From: BMS3BBIN04 sp964552465
GTDB lineage: Bacteria; Electryoneota; Electryoneia; Electryoneales; Electryoneaceae
NCBI GenBank assembly: GCA_964552465.1
Contig: CAZKGR010000005.1
Coordinates: 62,001-126,000 of the forward strand
Reading direction: 5' to 3'
Length of the DNA: 64,000 nucleotides
The notes below the pieces were generated by a model that was not told the origin of the DNA, did no database searches, and was given only the letters and a program-made list of their open reading frames with translations. Shown here in pieces: positions 43,289 to 52,275 of the stretch (positions within the stretch are counted from its first letter, which is position 1; the number at the start of each line of letters is the position of its first letter). Both the position numbers and the translations under genes were made by a program.

Positions 43289-45736
43289 ATGAAGAGAGGA
43301 GTCGCAGTCATTTCGAGTGTATTTCTAATTGCCTGGATTGCTTTCGCAGGGCCAGTGGTAGAAGGGCCGTCGGTAGCGTTAACAGGGGACGAACAAATCA
43401 ACCTTCCAACCAACCCGATTGGTTGGACACCACAGCAAAATGTGATAGATGTTGTCGGTGACACAATCCACATCGGCACCACGGGTTGGGACGCACAACA
43501 CAACGGTGGCGTCGGCCGAATGATCGGCTACACGAATGCTGGCAACGGAAACGCGCATTTTGTCTGGACCAAGCTGTACGGTCTTATTCCATCAGACGCT
43601 CGCCATGTTGTTCACTGTGAGGCGGCAGGGGATGGCGTTGGCGGTTACACGGTAACCGCGGCGATAAGTGTGGAAAACGGGTATCGCAGTGGCTACGCCA
43701 ATCTTCCTTTCGGAGCCGCTGGCGACAACGAGTACCCGGTTTTTCACTATTCACCGACCGCCGGGGCACCGTGGGGCAGCTATGCCTTCATCGAGAATCC
43801 GTTTGTGCCGACTTTGTACAACGGTGTATTCAATCCGGACGTTTTCGTGAACGGTCATATCTGGCCGCACGGTATGTATTCGTCGGGCTACATCCACACA
43901 GTCAGCCACGAACAGCGTGCTGGCAACAGTGACCTCATGCAAATCAGTTATATGCGCTGGGAAGTGAATGATGCGGTCGGTCTTCTGACCCCAGCGACGG
44001 GTGACGGCCTCCCGATCCTGATCACCAGCAACGCGATGAACATCTCAGCGGACATCATCGCGAACGACACAGGCGACCAGGTTGCGATCGGGGTGGTAAT
44101 GGGTCGTTATGGCACCATCGGCGAGGATTTCCTCGGCGGCGGCCAGGATGATCAGTGGAACAATGACCTGTGGATCTTCGAAAGCACGGACGGTGGTCTA
44201 AACTGGGACACAGGTACAGACGTCACCCAGTTCATCGGCCCGGACTACAACGCATTGCCGGACACGATGACCGCCAACGGCGATACCATGCGCGCCTACA
44301 CCGACTGTTCGGTCATATATGATGACACAGGCGGTCTTCGGGCGGCGTTCAGTGTCGGCCTTTTTGACTGGTTCCGCGAGGCAATTTACTACGAAAGCCG
44401 TATCTATCACTGGATGGAAGACGGCGCCGGCAACGATGTCTGGACACTGATCAACCATCAACCATTCGCTGGTGGCGCGGAAGCTTGGGGACGGACGACC
44501 GATCGTCCAAGCCTGTATTTCGACGATGACACCGGTATCCTCTGGTGCGCGATGGAAGTGGTCGACTGGGGTCCAGACACAACGGACTGGGGTAATGCTG
44601 GGTTGACGAATACGGACATATTTGTTTCAGCATCGCCACCAGGCGAATACAACGGTCTGCTTTGGACCAAGCCGGTCAATGTTACCAACACCAAATGGCT
44701 GGGTACTCCACCCGCCCCGGTAGGTTCCTGCCAGAGCGAAACCGATCCAAGCCTCGCGCTGGACAGTGACGGCGACAACTTGCACATGATGTATGTGCTC
44801 GATCTCGATGCTGGTACAGGTATCAGCGCCACGCCGGAAGGCGACGTTACCGACAATCCGGTTGTCTATCACGTGATCGCCAAACAAACGTTGCTCGATG
44901 AGTTCGAGAATGCAGGCGAGTGGTTGGTCAACTACCCGATGCACGTTGACGAATACGGCCACTGGGTTGACCCTGGCGACTGGGCGTGGGCTGAGTATGG
45001 TGGCTTCTTCACAACATCTCGTGAAGGACCGGTAACATTAACCCTGACCGGAGTCAATACGACCATTCCCGCAGGCGGCGGCGAACTAAGCTACACTGTG
45101 CACATTGAAAGCAACTTGCCCTACGGGGTAAACGGGGTAGACTACTGGGCGCGTGCGCTCATGCCGAACGGACAGCAGACTGGTGTTCTTATCCAGCAGA
45201 CTTTCAACATGACGCCGTTCATGAATGTCACTGCTGGACCTGTTACCCATGATGTTCCTCCGTCAGCTCCCGCAGGGGATTACACGTACACCGGCTACCT
45301 CGGCTTCTATCCAGTTGTGTATGTGGAAGATTCATTCGGGTTCACCAAAGAGGGCGCTGTAACGGATGCTGAGTATGAATTTGATCCGGCAGACTGGACC
45401 TCTGGTGGCGACTTATCGATGCTCGCGGGCGATCCCACCGAGGGCGAGAAGGTGACGGCGAGCCTGCCGTCCGAATTCACGCTTAGTGCAGCCTATCCGA
45501 ACCCGTTCAACGCGATGACGACGGTGAAGATTGCGTTGCCGGAAGCGTCGAACCTGACGGTGACCGTGTTCAACACACTCGGTCAGGAAGTCGCGCAGTT
45601 GGCGAACGGTCGCACCGCAGCCGGAACGCACGCGTTCACATTTGATGCGTCCGACCTGTCCAGCGGTATCTACTTCGTGCAGGCGAACGTGCCCGGCCAG
45701 ATCGATGCGCTGCAGAAGGTAGTGTTGGTGAAGTAA
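43289..45736 (+). CDS. Secreted sialidase-like propeller protein with T9SS tail
   Basis: An 815-residue exported protein. The ATG at 43289 follows a GGGGGG run and begins a signal peptide ending IAFAG. Residues about 30-570 have beta-propeller character, with an Asp-box-like SxDGGxxW sequence (ESTDGGLNWD), as in sialidase/neuraminidase-type or BNR repeat proteins. An Ig-like region follows. The last 80 residues start AAYPNPFNAM and form a type A sorting domain very similar in DNA to those of the next two genes. Function unknown; surface recognition or hydrolysis is possible. A terminator follows. Confidence 0.85.
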   Translation: MKRGVAVISSVFLIAWIAFAGPVVEGPSVALTGDEQINLPTNPIGWTPQQNVIDVVGDTIHIGTTGWDAQHNGGVGRMIGYTNAGNGNAHFVWTKLYGLIPSDARHVVHCEAAGDGVGGYTVTAAISVENGYRSGYANLPFGAAGDNEYPVFHYSPTAGAPWGSYAFIENPFVPTLYNGVFNPDVFVNGHIWPHGMYSSGYIHTVSHEQRAGNSDLMQISYMRWEVNDAVGLLTPATGDGLPILITSNAMNISADIIANDTGDQVAIGVVMGRYGTIGEDFLGGGQDDQWNNDLWIFESTDGGLNWDTGTDVTQFIGPDYNALPDTMTANGDTMRAYTDCSVIYDDTGGLRAAFSVGLFDWFREAIYYESRIYHWMEDGAGNDVWTLINHQPFAGGAEAWGRTTDRPSLYFDDDTGILWCAMEVVDWGPDTTDWGNAGLTNTDIFVSASPPGEYNGLLWTKPVNVTNTKWLGTPPAPVGSCQSETDPSLALDSDGDNLHMMYVLDLDAGTGISATPEGDVTDNPVVYHVIAKQTLLDEFENAGEWLVNYPMHVDEYGHWVDPGDWAWAEYGGFFTTSREGPVTLTLTGVNTTIPAGGGELSYTVHIESNLPYGVNGVDYWARALMPNGQQTGVLIQQTFNMTPFMNVTAGPVTHDVPPSAPAGDYTYTGYLGFYPVVYVEDSFGFTKEGAVTDAEYEFDPADWTSGGDLSMLAGDPTEGEKVTASLPSEFTLSAAYPNPFNAMTTVKIALPEASNLTVTVFNTLGQEVAQLANGRTAAGTHAFTFDASDLSSGIYFVQANVPGQIDALQKVVLVK

Positions 45737-45760
45737 GCTCTCTTAATCTGACGTAAGATC

Positions 45761-45792
45761 AACAGCCACAGCAGTTTGCTGTGGCTGTTTTG
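45761..45792 (+). terminator. Terminator between the first and second T9SS propeller genes
   Basis: AACAGCCACAGCA pairs perfectly (13 bp) with TGCTGTGGCTGTT around a 3 nt loop; four Ts overlap the end of the stem. It lies 24 bp after the stop codon. Confidence 0.88.
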
Positions 45793-45912
45793 TATCTGGA
45801 AATCTCTATTATTTCAGTGTTTCACTTGCAAAACACCAAATATGAGAAATACTATATGACATCGTCAGATTCAGGGAATTCTACAGCAGTTCCTATCTTG
45901 GGGGAGGGGATC

Positions 45913-47739
45913 GTGCGAACTTTCATTCTTGTTCTTCTTTCATTCTTTTTACCCGTCTTGGTATTCGCCCAGATTGTCTGGGTAGAGCATTCAGTCATCG
46001 GATCTTTCGGCCAAGCAAAAGATTCCTTCGCAGCAGATGTTGATGGTGATGGCGATATGGATGTACTAGGTGTCACTGGTCACAACGTCGACACGATTGC
46101 TTGGTTTGAAAACGTTGGTGACAACGAGAATTACATTCAACACACCATTGACAACCAGTTTAACACTCCTACCAGCGTATATGCAGCAGATATTGATGGG
46201 GATGGCGACACCGACATTCTGGGTACAGCTAACGCTGACAATGATATTGTCTGGTGGGAAAACCTCTATGGCGACGGCTTGACTCTCATAGAACACGTGG
46301 TAGACGGAGGATTTGCAGAGCCGTCGGACGCTCTGGCTGCAGATCTTGACGGCGATGGTGACATGGATGTGCTGGCTTCAGGGTATACGTGGTCTACAAA
46401 TGGATACATTCACTGGTGGGAGAATCTCAATGGCGATGGGCTAACATGGACTGAACGTGTAGTTGATGGAAATTATTGCCAGGCTAACCAGGTTTCCACT
46501 GCGGACATGGACGGTGATGGTGATCTCGACGTTCTAAGTGCCTCACTGTACTTTGGTGTAGTCACCTGGTGGGAGAACCTCGGAGAAGGTCTGAACTGGG
46601 CTGAACACCTGGTGGCAAGCACGGTTGGAGGTTATCCCTTCGCAGCCGATATGGACGGCGATGGCGACAATGATATACTCGGCACAACATTATCATATGA
46701 TGTTGCCTGGTGGGAAAACATGGAAGGAAATGGCCTCGGCTGGAACGAACACTCAATTGAAGATAGCTATGAAGGTGGTTACAAGCGATTTGCCGCAGAC
46801 GTTGACAATGATGGTGATACAGATGTGATCTGCACGTCTGGTATTCTGGGTCAGATCGCTTGGTGGGAAAATTTGGATGGCAGCGGGATAGCCTGGTCTG
46901 AGTATATGGTTGTCACTAATAATAGTGGTTTCAGTTTATCAGCATGTGATATGGATGGAGATGGTGACACCGATGTGCTAGGTTCCGAAGGTTCACGTAT
47001 TTCATGGTGGGAGCAGGAAGGGCCGCCTGTTCCGGTGGTAGTGACACTCGTGCCCGCAGCAAATCCCGTGATCGTCCCGCGCGGGGCGTCGTTCAGCTAT
47101 GACCTGATCATAGCATTCAACCTGACGCAGACGATGTTTGGAGTCATCTGGTCGGAGGCGATCCTGCCCGGCGGTACTACTTACGGACCCGTCTACAACA
47201 CAGCTTTCCTGTTCGCGCCTGGGATGACAATCAACGTGCAAAATATCCAGCAAGTTGTGCCTGCGTATGCACCATTGGGCGACTATTCCTGGGTAGTCAA
47301 TGCTGGACCTTCGATGGCGATGCCGGTGGGATCTGACTCGTTCCCGTTCACGGTAATTTCTACAGCAGCGGATGCACAATCATCAGGAATAGGCTGGGAA
47401 TCGGTTGGCCACGAACGAATCGCAGAAAGTTCATCAGGTCGTGATCCAAGCGGCCAAATTACGGAGATTCCAACAGATTTTGGTCTTCTTCCCGCCCAAC
47501 CGAACCCATTCAACTCGTCGACGACGGTGACGGTTGCGCTGCCGTCATCGTCGAACCTGACGGTGACCGTGTACAACACACTTGGTCAGGAAGTCGCGCA
47601 GTTGGCGAACGGTCCCACGGCAGCGGGAACACACGCATTTACGTTCGACGCGTCCGACCTGTCCAGCGGCATCTACTTTGTGCAGGCGACCGTGCCCGGC
47701 CAGATCGATGCGCTGCAAAAGGTGGTGCTGGTGAAATAG
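45913..47739 (+). CDS. Secreted FG-GAP/VCBS-type propeller protein with T9SS tail
   Basis: A 608-residue exported protein. The GTG at 45913 lies just after GGGGAGGGG and starts a signal peptide ending FAQ; a longer in-frame ATG at 45781 would cover the preceding terminator and is rejected. About eight repeats contain the calcium-binding pattern DxDGDGDxDxLG followed by WWEN. This pattern is typical of FG-GAP/VCBS beta-propellers. The C-terminal 80 residues start AQPNPFNSST and are a T9SS sorting domain. The protein probably binds ligands or cations outside the cell. Confidence 0.88.
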   Translation: MRTFILVLLSFFLPVLVFAQIVWVEHSVIGSFGQAKDSFAADVDGDGDMDVLGVTGHNVDTIAWFENVGDNENYIQHTIDNQFNTPTSVYAADIDGDGDTDILGTANADNDIVWWENLYGDGLTLIEHVVDGGFAEPSDALAADLDGDGDMDVLASGYTWSTNGYIHWWENLNGDGLTWTERVVDGNYCQANQVSTADMDGDGDLDVLSASLYFGVVTWWENLGEGLNWAEHLVASTVGGYPFAADMDGDGDNDILGTTLSYDVAWWENMEGNGLGWNEHSIEDSYEGGYKRFAADVDNDGDTDVICTSGILGQIAWWENLDGSGIAWSEYMVVTNNSGFSLSACDMDGDGDTDVLGSEGSRISWWEQEGPPVPVVVTLVPAANPVIVPRGASFSYDLIIAFNLTQTMFGVIWSEAILPGGTTYGPVYNTAFLFAPGMTINVQNIQQVVPAYAPLGDYSWVVNAGPSMAMPVGSDSFPFTVISTAADAQSSGIGWESVGHERIAESSSGRDPSGQITEIPTDFGLLPAQPNPFNSSTTVTVALPSSSNLTVTVYNTLGQEVAQLANGPTAAGTHAFTFDASDLSSGIYFVQATVPGQIDALQKVVLVK

Positions 47740-47769
47740 TCTTCAACAACAGGTGTACTATTGCAATTC

Positions 47770-47803
47770 TAGGCTGACCGTCAGGTCGGCCTATTTTCGT
47801 TTT
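47770..47803 (+). terminator. Terminator after the second propeller gene
   Basis: TAGGCTGACC pairs with GGTCGGCCTA (one T-G pair) around a 4 nt loop and is followed by TTTT-CG-TTTT. It lies 31 bp after the stop codon. Confidence 0.82.
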
Positions 47804-47879
47804 AGCCTTAATATTTGTAACCGTGCAAGTTGCCACTCAGTCTTATCGGTAGATTTGCTAACTCAGTGGAGGATGCACG

Positions 47880-49604
47880 ATGAGATTCGCGCACGGTTTG
47901 TTCTCTGCCCTGTTTGTCCTGATGTTGGTCACCCTCGCTTATGGATCACCCCGTTTTGTTGAACACGTAGTCAATGGTTCGTTTGCTGGCGCCGTGTCAT
48001 TGCATGTTATCGACATGGATAGCGATCTAGACCTCGACATTGTCGCCTGCGGTGTAGACGGAGATTACATCTCATGGTTCGAACAGCAGGCGGGAATGCA
48101 GTTCATCGAACACCCGGTGGCAAGCGGAATAGTAGACGTTTATTCGGTAACGGCAGCCGATTTCGACGAAGACGGTTTGATGGACATCGCATCCGCAGCA
48201 TATACCGCCGACCGTCTCGATGTCTGGTTGCAACAGATTGATGGTACGTTCGCCGAGCTTGCGCTCGACGACAACTACAATCAGGCCCACACGGTTGAAG
48301 TTGCGGATATGAACGAAGATGGTCACATCGACCTGCTATCCATGGGCGGTGGGAATATGCCGTTACGTTTGTATGAAAACGACGGCAGTGCCAATTTCAC
48401 AATGATTCCTCTGCACGAACTGACATACCGTGGCCAGTCTTGTCGTCCTATCGACATGGATCTGGACGGCGACCTTGATATTCTCAGCAACAATTTCAAC
48501 AACAGCCGTTTTAGTCTGTTTCGCAACGACGGCGAAGAGAATTTTGTCGCGGAATTAATCGGATTCAATGATGGATCTCACTGGATCATCGGCGCGGATG
48601 TTGATGGAGATGGATTTCCCAACCCGGTCACTGCTTCCTACATCGCCGGCGAAATCTCATGGTGGTGGCTGAACTTCGGCATCTGGAACCGGACGAGCAT
48701 TGACGATCAGCTGATTGGGGCGGTATACATTGAGGCCGCGGATTTTGATATTGATGGCGATATGGACCTTGTCGCGACTGCCGAAGCTGGTGGACAGCTG
48801 GCGTGGTACGAGAACGACGCTACAGAGTTCACCAAACACGTGCTGGACAATGGTTTTGTTCTCGGAGGCGAGGTGGTGCCGATCGATCTGGACGGGGACG
48901 GCGATCTGGACATCGTTGCCGCGTCCAAGGGACTGAATGACATCGTCTGGTGGGAGCTGGAGTCTATCCAGCCGCCGAGCGAATTTGAATTGATTACTCC
49001 GTTGAGCGGCGATACAATTCGAACAGATGAAAATCTGCTCGTCGAATGGACGGCGTCGTCTGACAATGATCCCGGCGCAGATGTCAGCTACAGCGTTCAG
49101 CTTGGTTGTGCGCTGCAGCCCGAGGACACGAGCTGGGTGGTGATGGAGAACATCACTGGGACGAACGCGCAGTTCATGCCGCCCATGTTGTGGCCAGACG
49201 TCGATCCGGGAGAATACGATGGGATCGTCTATGTATATGCCGGGTCACAAGGCGATGTCGTTACGTGCATAAACCCCGCCGAAGTCTCGCTCATTATCAC
49301 TGCCAACGCTGTTGAAGATGAACGTGGTGGATTACCCGCACACTATGCGTTGCTACCATCTCATCCAAATCCGTTCAACTCGACGACGACGGTGACGATA
49401 GCGTTACCGGAAGCATCGGATCTGACGGTGACGGTGTTCAACACACTCGGTCAGGAAGTCGCGCAGCTGGCGAACGGTCCCACGGCAGCGGGAACACACG
49501 CATTTACGTTCGACGCGTCCGACCTGTCCAGCGGCATCTATTTCGTGCAGGCGAATGTGCCCGGCAAGCTCGATGCAATGCAGAAGGTGGCACTGGTGAG
49601 GTAG
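47880..49604 (+). CDS. Secreted FG-GAP-type propeller protein with T9SS tail (paralogue)
   Basis: A 574-residue paralogue of the preceding protein. The ATG follows GGAGG; a signal peptide ends YGSPR-like near residue 22. At least seven DxDxDGDxD repeats form the propeller, with WWEL at the end. An Ig-like stretch follows (about 375-475). The sorting domain starts HPNPFNSTT. A 65 bp segment of this tail is identical at the DNA level to that of the preceding gene, although the propellers differ. Confidence 0.88.
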   Translation: MRFAHGLFSALFVLMLVTLAYGSPRFVEHVVNGSFAGAVSLHVIDMDSDLDLDIVACGVDGDYISWFEQQAGMQFIEHPVASGIVDVYSVTAADFDEDGLMDIASAAYTADRLDVWLQQIDGTFAELALDDNYNQAHTVEVADMNEDGHIDLLSMGGGNMPLRLYENDGSANFTMIPLHELTYRGQSCRPIDMDLDGDLDILSNNFNNSRFSLFRNDGEENFVAELIGFNDGSHWIIGADVDGDGFPNPVTASYIAGEISWWWLNFGIWNRTSIDDQLIGAVYIEAADFDIDGDMDLVATAEAGGQLAWYENDATEFTKHVLDNGFVLGGEVVPIDLDGDGDLDIVAASKGLNDIVWWELESIQPPSEFELITPLSGDTIRTDENLLVEWTASSDNDPGADVSYSVQLGCALQPEDTSWVVMENITGTNAQFMPPMLWPDVDPGEYDGIVYVYAGSQGDVVTCINPAEVSLIITANAVEDERGGLPAHYALLPSHPNPFNSTTTVTIALPEASDLTVTVFNTLGQEVAQLANGPTAAGTHAFTFDASDLSSGIYFVQANVPGKLDAMQKVALVR

Positions 49605-49796
49605 GTTGTGAATTTAACAATACGCACCTGATGATACCAATCAAGGAATCTCATGAGGTAAATCAGACTCAACAGCCTGTTAATCAACTTGACAAGCATA
49701 CCAGGGGTGTCTGAAAATTTTGGTTTTCGAATGACCCGTTACTATCTTTTGTCAGAGAAGCGACCGATCAGTTTTCCAAAGGGGGGGGGCCTGACC

Positions 49797-50711
49797 ATGC
49801 GCATTTTCTTCCTGATAATTGTTCTCGTTTTCATCCCAGTTACATCAATTTCCACAGAACTTTTGGATAGTGCGCAGACTGCTTTTCAAGCAGAGGATTA
49901 CGACACCGCATTTCGGATATTCCAGATCCTTGCCGAACAAAAAGACCCATTTGCTCATACCCGTCTTGGGTTCATGTATTACTATGGTTATGGAGTAACA
50001 CAGGATTACAAGCAAGCAATCAAATGGTTTATGTCGGGTTCTAACCTTGGCGATGGTGAAGCTCCATACCAGCTCGGCAGAATGCATCAGCAAGGAATTG
50101 GAACTCCTGAGAATCCAAGCGAGGCTGAGAGATATTTCAGACTATCTGCAGAAAGAGATCACGCATTGGCACAACTATATCTTGGGGAAATGTATTTTAT
50201 GGGGAATGGAATAGATCAAGATCTTACCGAAGCGCTGAAGATGTTTGAACTGTCAGCAGGTCAAAATAATGTAGATTCACAAAATCACCTGAGCACGATG
50301 TATTGGCAAGGGCTCGGTGTGGAACAGGATTATTTTGAAGCTGAAAAGTGGCTTCGATTGGCCGCAGAACAGGACGACAGAACAGCGCAATATAACCTTG
50401 GATTGATGTACGCCAACGGTGTTGGTGTTGATCAGGACTATGATGAGGCGATTCAATGGTATCGTCGTTCTGCAGAACTGGGCGACTCAGATGCGCGAAA
50501 TAATCTTGGATATATGTACAAGAATGGTCTGGGGGCGCCTCAAAATCTGACAGAAGCAGCAATGTGGTTCAGGCTTGCTGCTGAGCAGAATAACGAAATG
50601 GCACAATATAACCTGGGACTGATGTATTTTGACGGTATCGGTGTTCCACAAGATTTTGAAGAGGCTGCAAAATGGTTTCGTCTTGCTTATGAAAACCAAG
50701 ATAATGATTAA
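49797..50711 (+). CDS. Exported Sel1-repeat protein
   Basis: A 304-residue protein beginning with a signal peptide (MRIFFLIIVLVFIPVTSIST) and built of about eight Sel1-like repeats of 36 residues (ARLGxMYxxGxGVxQDYxxAxKWxRLAAEQ). Such alpha-helical solenoids act as scaffolds for protein complexes, often in the periplasm. The ATG is preceded by a run of nine Gs at 49781-49789, which may serve as ribosome-binding site and could be unstable in length. It has no T9SS tail. It is more AT-rich than its neighbours. Confidence 0.9.
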   Translation: MRIFFLIIVLVFIPVTSISTELLDSAQTAFQAEDYDTAFRIFQILAEQKDPFAHTRLGFMYYYGYGVTQDYKQAIKWFMSGSNLGDGEAPYQLGRMHQQGIGTPENPSEAERYFRLSAERDHALAQLYLGEMYFMGNGIDQDLTEALKMFELSAGQNNVDSQNHLSTMYWQGLGVEQDYFEAEKWLRLAAEQDDRTAQYNLGLMYANGVGVDQDYDEAIQWYRRSAELGDSDARNNLGYMYKNGLGAPQNLTEAAMWFRLAAEQNNEMAQYNLGLMYFDGIGVPQDFEEAAKWFRLAYENQDND

Positions 50712-50959
50712 ACGAGGTCGTTTACCACGGGTGCTGTTTTAGTCTGGAATGTAAAGGACGGCATAGAAATCCAGCCTTTTTAGACTGTCGATGGGACAAC
50801 ATTCTCCGAAACGATTGGGGCGTTCGTGAATGAGGCGGGCGCCCCGGTTCATTCTCGAGAGATGTCAAAATCTTGCAGAATCCTGCTAATCAACATGAAC
50901 TTCGTGCTGTCCTATCTCTATATTAAGCAATAATCTGCATATTCAGTATGGAGGTTCAG

Positions 50960-52096
50960 ATGAGTCGTTTCACCCTACCCGCATTGCTAACCTTGCTGTT
51001 GGCTTTCACCGTTCACACGTCCCTCGCTCAGCCAACACCACTCTGGACCCAGGAATACGGCCTTAACGACGAGCAGGAGTGGGTCCATTCGATGATCGGC
51101 GAGCCGGGCGGCGGATTTGTACTCAGCGGTTTCCGACCGTGGGGAATGGTGATTGCTCGTGCGGATGCGGACGGCAACCTGCTGTGGACGAAGACGCTTT
51201 CTGGTGACCACGGGTACGGGATTGCACGCACGGCGAATGGCGGCTACCTGATCTGCGGCAGCGATTACTTCGAGGGCTGGGGGACAGATATCATCGTCCA
51301 CTGGGTCAACAGTGATGGCGAGCGTTTACGCACCGCTCAGGCCGGTGCGGAAGAATATGAACGCGCGATGGATGTTGTGATCACTCCCGATGACGGCTGC
51401 ATGGTCGCAGCCTATCGCGAATATGACATTAATCAATTGCGAACCGTTCTGTTCAAGATTAACAACACAGGCGACGTTGAGTGGCAACGTCAATACGGCA
51501 CAAACGACAATTTCGTCCGTGATCTGCTGGCCTGTTCGGACGGCAACTACCTGGTCGCCGGAGCACGGAATCCAAATAATTTCCCCTCAGAAATGTATCT
51601 GCTGAAGGTCGATGGAAACGGGGAAGAACTGTGGGCGCGTGTTTATGGAACCGGACTAAATCAGGAAGCAACCCGGGTGATTGAAGTGACGGGCGGAGGA
51701 TATCTTGTAATCGGATACGGGAACACTTATAACGACAATCTGAGCAATCAGATTTATGTATATCGCACGGACGAAACCGGCGATGTCATATGGTCGCAAT
51801 CCTTTGGTGATGATTACAGCGACTCGGCATTTGGTGTCGTTCAAACCCCGGACGGCGGCTTTGCCATTGTTGGCTATCGTGGACCCCCGGCGGGCGGCTC
51901 AAACATCGACGCGATGGTTTACAAGATTGACGCAAACGGAACCTTGGAATGGATTCATCAATCGTTCCGTCCACGCAAGGACTGGGGTATCGGGATTTGC
52001 GTGACGCCCGAGGGCAACATCGCCTTCGGCGGCACAGTCAACCCCGATCCCAACTTTAATCAGGATGGGTACATAACATTACTTTCGTCGGAATGA
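50960..52096 (+). CDS. Secreted beta-propeller protein without sorting domain
   Basis: A 378-residue protein with a signal peptide ending SLAQ. The rest consists of about six to seven repeats (GGYLVxGxxxxxxxxIYVxRxDxxGDVLWSQSFG), the pattern of delta-60/PQQ-like propellers. No T9SS tail follows, unlike the other exported proteins in this cluster. The ATG at 50960 has GGAGG 11 bp upstream and is preferred to an ATG at 50948. Role unknown; possibly periplasmic or released. Confidence 0.8.
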   Translation: MSRFTLPALLTLLLAFTVHTSLAQPTPLWTQEYGLNDEQEWVHSMIGEPGGGFVLSGFRPWGMVIARADADGNLLWTKTLSGDHGYGIARTANGGYLICGSDYFEGWGTDIIVHWVNSDGERLRTAQAGAEEYERAMDVVITPDDGCMVAAYREYDINQLRTVLFKINNTGDVEWQRQYGTNDNFVRDLLACSDGNYLVAGARNPNNFPSEMYLLKVDGNGEELWARVYGTGLNQEATRVIEVTGGGYLVIGYGNTYNDNLSNQIYVYRTDETGDVIWSQSFGDDYSDSAFGVVQTPDGGFAIVGYRGPPAGGSNIDAMVYKIDANGTLEWIHQSFRPRKDWGIGICVTPEGNIAFGGTVNPDPNFNQDGYITLLSSE

Positions 52097-52275
52097 AGAG
52101 CGCTGTCAGTTTGTAGGCACACCGTCGACCAAGGAACTCGTCCCACATTCGATTCGTACAACACTCGCCTAATCGGAGGTGAGTACACAGGTTACAGGCT
52201 CGAAAAACCCTCAATTCTGTTTGCGAATATACCTCCTCTTCTCATACCTTCTGGCTTGCACTGAATGGACACGCC

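Noticed and set aside
45781..45912. Upstream extension of the FG-GAP protein
   Set aside because: It would begin inside a terminator stem; the GTG at 45913 has a strong G-rich ribosome site and a signal peptide.
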